A DNA stretch of 64,000 nt from Membranipora membranacea (lineage: Eukaryota; Bryozoa; Gymnolaemata; Cheilostomatida; Membraniporidae). Numbering within the stretch: the first letter of the stretch is position 1; each line of letters starts with the position of its first letter. The notes under the pieces are model-generated. The model was given only the letters and a program-made list of their open reading frames with translations. It ran no database searches and was not told the DNA's origin. Below, in pieces: positions 61,801 through 64,000 of the stretch. The stretch covers positions 2,048,001-2,112,000 of the forward strand of contig OU612065.1 of the NCBI GenBank assembly GCA_914767715.1, read 5' to 3'. The translations under genes and the position numbers were made by a program.

Positions 61801-62935
61801 AAACTACCTTTCTTTATAGCGGAATATTCATCACATATCAAACAAGAAGGTACATAACCCATAGCAGAATGGAATCTCAATCTGGGCAAGCTTCTGTCGT
61901 AGAGCTATGCTTTGTGTATATTTGTTTTGTATCATATTCATGAAAAGCGCTCTACTGTAAAAATAAATGTTGAGCAAACAAAGGTACCTAGTTAGTTAGA
62001 ACACCTGCCGTGTAACATACAAGTGTTGGCAGTCGTGAATTCCATACTGCTGCAGTGTCCCTCTCCCTATCGGTCTCTGTTTGTGCCCCAACTGCTCCCA
62101 TATGCCAGAAAACTGATAGAAACATGGCTCCATACATGGTGGCCGCAATTTATGCTGTGTCTTGTTTTGGGATATTGAACTAAGTTATTTATGCTTATGT
62201 ATTTCAGAAGCTTGTGAGTACAGTATTAAGGATTCTGGTGAGTTCTTCAGTCCAAACTACTCATCACCATATGAGCCAAATATTATCTGTGAGTGGAGAT
62301 TATCTGTACCCAAATCGAGAATAGCACGTCTCACTATAGTGGATATGAATATTGAAGAGACTGATGAGTGTTTGTTTGACAGAATCATAGTACATGATGG
62401 CAGAAACAAGAAATCTCCAGTCATTGGGACGCTTTGTGGTGATAGAGTGAACGACATAGTCATCAATGCAACAGGTATTCTTTATAAAATAAATGAGTTA
62501 ATAAATCTACTCCCTAATAGATGAAAGGAGGCGACTCACCTTAGAAACAATAACAGACAGTAAGAATATGAGGAGATGTTGTCTGGGCTCCCCAGACTCT
62601 TGCCTCCCATTCGACGGCCTCCGGTTCAGGGAGATGGCAATAAACATTTTGATAGCTAAAGCTTCATAATCATAGGTCATAATCTTATTGTAGGCAGCAG
62701 ATTGGTTGTGGTTTTCAAGACAGATCAGTCTGGGTCGGGAAGAGGATTCAGAGCTCGACTATCATCCACAACAAAAACTATGTCATCACCCGCCACAGTG
62801 CAAACAACTCCAACAACTAAAACCACTATCCAACGTACAGTTCCAACCACCACAAAAGCCATAATATCTATCAGAACTGATACTGCAGAAACATCAAACA
62901 CCGACTTATTCAGCTTTCTCTGGGACGGCTGGTGA
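55882..62935 (+). CDS. tolloid-like astacin metalloprotease (astacin-CUB-CUB-EGF-CUB-CUB)
   Basis: Secreted zinc endopeptidase of the BMP1/tolloid type, which in animals trims procollagens and BMP antagonists. Exons: 55882-56016 (signal peptide), 56357-56447, 56703-56823, 57636-57903, 58263-58386, 58653-58766, 58926-59153, 59299-59367, 59655-about 59770, 59906-60129, 60384-60511, 60878-61015, 61302-61501, 61702-61849, 62208-62474 and 62694-62935; about 870 residues. RKRRAAT is a furin-type prodomain site. HELGHLIGFWHEHTRPDRD holds the zinc ligands and SIMHYSP the Met-turn. CUB1 spans exons 6-7, an atypical CUB exons 9-11, EGF exon 12, further CUBs exons 13-14 and 15-16, then a Thr/Pro-rich tail. 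The join of exons 9 and 10 is off by one base at any canonical donor, so that boundary is unresolved. The prodomain is unusually short. Confidence 0.9.
57292..57410. mobile_element. 119-bp foldback MITE with 9-bp target duplication
   Basis: Near-perfect inverted arms of over 50 bases, starting TAGATCAAGTTTGCTCCATT, then TTTCCCCCGTTGGAATTGCC. A G-tract has grown at the centre. The 9-bp repeat CTATTGTCC abuts both ends (57283-57291 and 57411-57419). It lies in intron 3 of the protease gene. A 9-bp duplication is typical of Mutator-like insertions. Confidence 0.88.
59473..59605. mobile_element. MITE family 'TTTAAGCGCT', best copy, 9-bp target duplication
   Basis: 133 bp. It begins TAGTTTAAGCGCT and ends AGCGCTTAAACTA. 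The inverted arms hold GTCGGGATAGCTGGTAGTAG against CTACTAGCATCCCGCCAC and ATTATCAACCACTTT against AAAGTGGTTGATAAT. GCATCATAC lies directly before (59464-59472) and after (59606-59614). It is in the intron between exons 8 and 9 of the protease gene. Confidence 0.88.
60610..60694. repeat. 85-bp inverted-repeat element
   Basis: 14-base perfect ends AGTTTGCCTGCATT and its mirror, with weaker pairing further in (about 27 bases in all). No clear target duplication was seen. It lies in the intron before the EGF exon of the protease gene. Confidence 0.55.
61985..62110 (+). repeat. possible tRNA-related SINE fragment
   Basis: TTAGTTAGAACACCTGCCGT resembles a tRNA A-box and D-arm, followed by an anticodon-like stem and GTCGTGAATTCCA in the B-box place. 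The B-box is degenerate, so this is a weak call. Confidence 0.3.
62581..62636. repeat. GC-rich dispersed repeat, copy 2
   Basis: GTCTGGGCTCCCCAGACTCT, then TGCC, then CGACGGCCTCCGG, then AGGGAG, in the same order as at 2968-3025. It lies in the last intron of the protease gene. Confidence 0.45.
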
Positions 62936-64000
62936 GTTTTATACCTTTATTGTGTATTCTTGTTTTGAACAGAATTCTTGGTTGTATTTTTATTTTGCAA
63001 TCAGAATCACAAAATTGCTCTTGCAGCAGTTTGAGCCATAATATAATATTCTTAATGAGAAGTGCTCTTTTTTTAACGTTTTCACATATATGGGCCATGT
63101 GCGTAGTAGTACATCAGTAGTACATGAAATCAGTGTTTATTCTTTTAAGTTAGGAAAATTGTGGATTATAGCCTCACTGATCACACACTTGACTTAGTAA
63201 GTTTGGACTGAAATCATATCTTTTTATAGTCTATGGTTTATCTTTAGAGAGCTCAGTAGTTGTTTACAGTACAATATTAACAACAGATTTCATTCAAAAC
63301 ATTAAAAATACAATACAAAACATTATCGTAAAGTCAAGCATTTTTTATCAGCACAAAATTGTGCTACATTATTAGTGATGTAACATTAATGCCATGTCCA
63401 CTCATAGTTCATTATAAAAAAAACGAGGAAGATATCATGAGTATTGGGGAGCGATAACTCCCATATGCTCATGGTAGATATGCATAAAACTTCCACCTAA
63501 ACTGATAGAGCTCCACTAAACTCTATCAGAGACAACCATAATTGTGCTAAATCAATTTTAAATAAGAGTGCTTTGCACCAAAAATAATTTCATATCAATA
63601 ACAATGATTCCTCGTACGAAGTGTTAAAAAATAAAATCATTAAGCTTTCTACTCTAGAACAAAGATCACATTAACTGCAATTTAGAGCTTTGTAAATATG
63701 TGTAGCACAAGAATTGCAAGTTTTTGCAGATCTACTTTCAAGAAGTTCATTAAGTGAAAATTAATACTGCCCAATTGCTAACATAATGTATCATCATAGA
63801 TAAATGTCAATCTAGAATTACATACAGGTTATACCCACATGTCATACATACATATTAGATATAACCGTTCGTTCCCCGAGTGGATACATATTGCAATCTC
63901 ATGGGAAGTTTAACGCAAATGGAGCACAGCACTACCCATAGAAGGTACACTTATAAGTAGACTTTTATGAGTGCTACTGATCAAGTTAGAGTACCACTAA
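62936..64000. other. 3' flank of the protease gene
   Basis: AT-rich sequence with no gene, RNA or repeat family that I can support. Confidence 0.5.

Overview
The window is animal (metazoan) nuclear DNA: AT-rich, with genes split into many short exons (39 to about 580 bases) joined by short GT-AG introns, and with scattered decayed LINEs, MITEs and SINE-like repeats. The gene set (eIF3m, Asterix, HELZ, sigma-class GSTs, a tolloid-like astacin protease, and a huge FCGBP/TSP1/collagen/EGF membrane protein) fits an early-branching marine invertebrate, and a sponge is my best guess. The species is inferred from style, not proven.

Layout. 1-4.7 kb: EIF3M (+), lacking only its first coding exon. 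5.0-9.2 kb: WDR83OS/Asterix (-), four exons, with two nested opposite-strand LINE remnants in its 3.2 kb first intron. 9.2-13.8 kb: no convincing gene, one tRNA-derived SINE and a weak two-exon candidate. 13.8-28.9 kb: four tandem sigma-class glutathione S-transferase genes, all (-), 200-206 codons each and with the same splice phases. A 1.9 kb TTAA-flanked element with long inverted repeats sits just upstream of the third gene. 28.9-32.5 kb: repeats, LINE fragments and a nearly identical orphan copy of exon 2 of the fourth GST gene. 32.6-44.2 kb: a 29-exon (+) gene for a roughly 1,570-residue type I membrane protein. 44.9-54.0 kb: HELZ (-), an SF1 RNA helicase with CCCH finger and PAM2 motif, with a 36-copy 19-bp minisatellite in one intron. 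55.9-62.9 kb: a tolloid-like secreted astacin metalloprotease (+). 62.9-64 kb: nothing recognised.

Functionally the genes form no operon. EIF3M, Asterix and HELZ are housekeeping genes of translation, membrane-protein insertion and mRNA control. The GST cluster is a detoxification or prostanoid-type family grown by tandem duplication. The two large modular genes encode extracellular-matrix or recognition proteins. The most unusual signal is a scatter of tiny perfect or near-perfect palindromes (21-42 bp, termini CAAGGA or CAGGGAG) each bounded by a 7-bp direct repeat, which look like very small transposed units.
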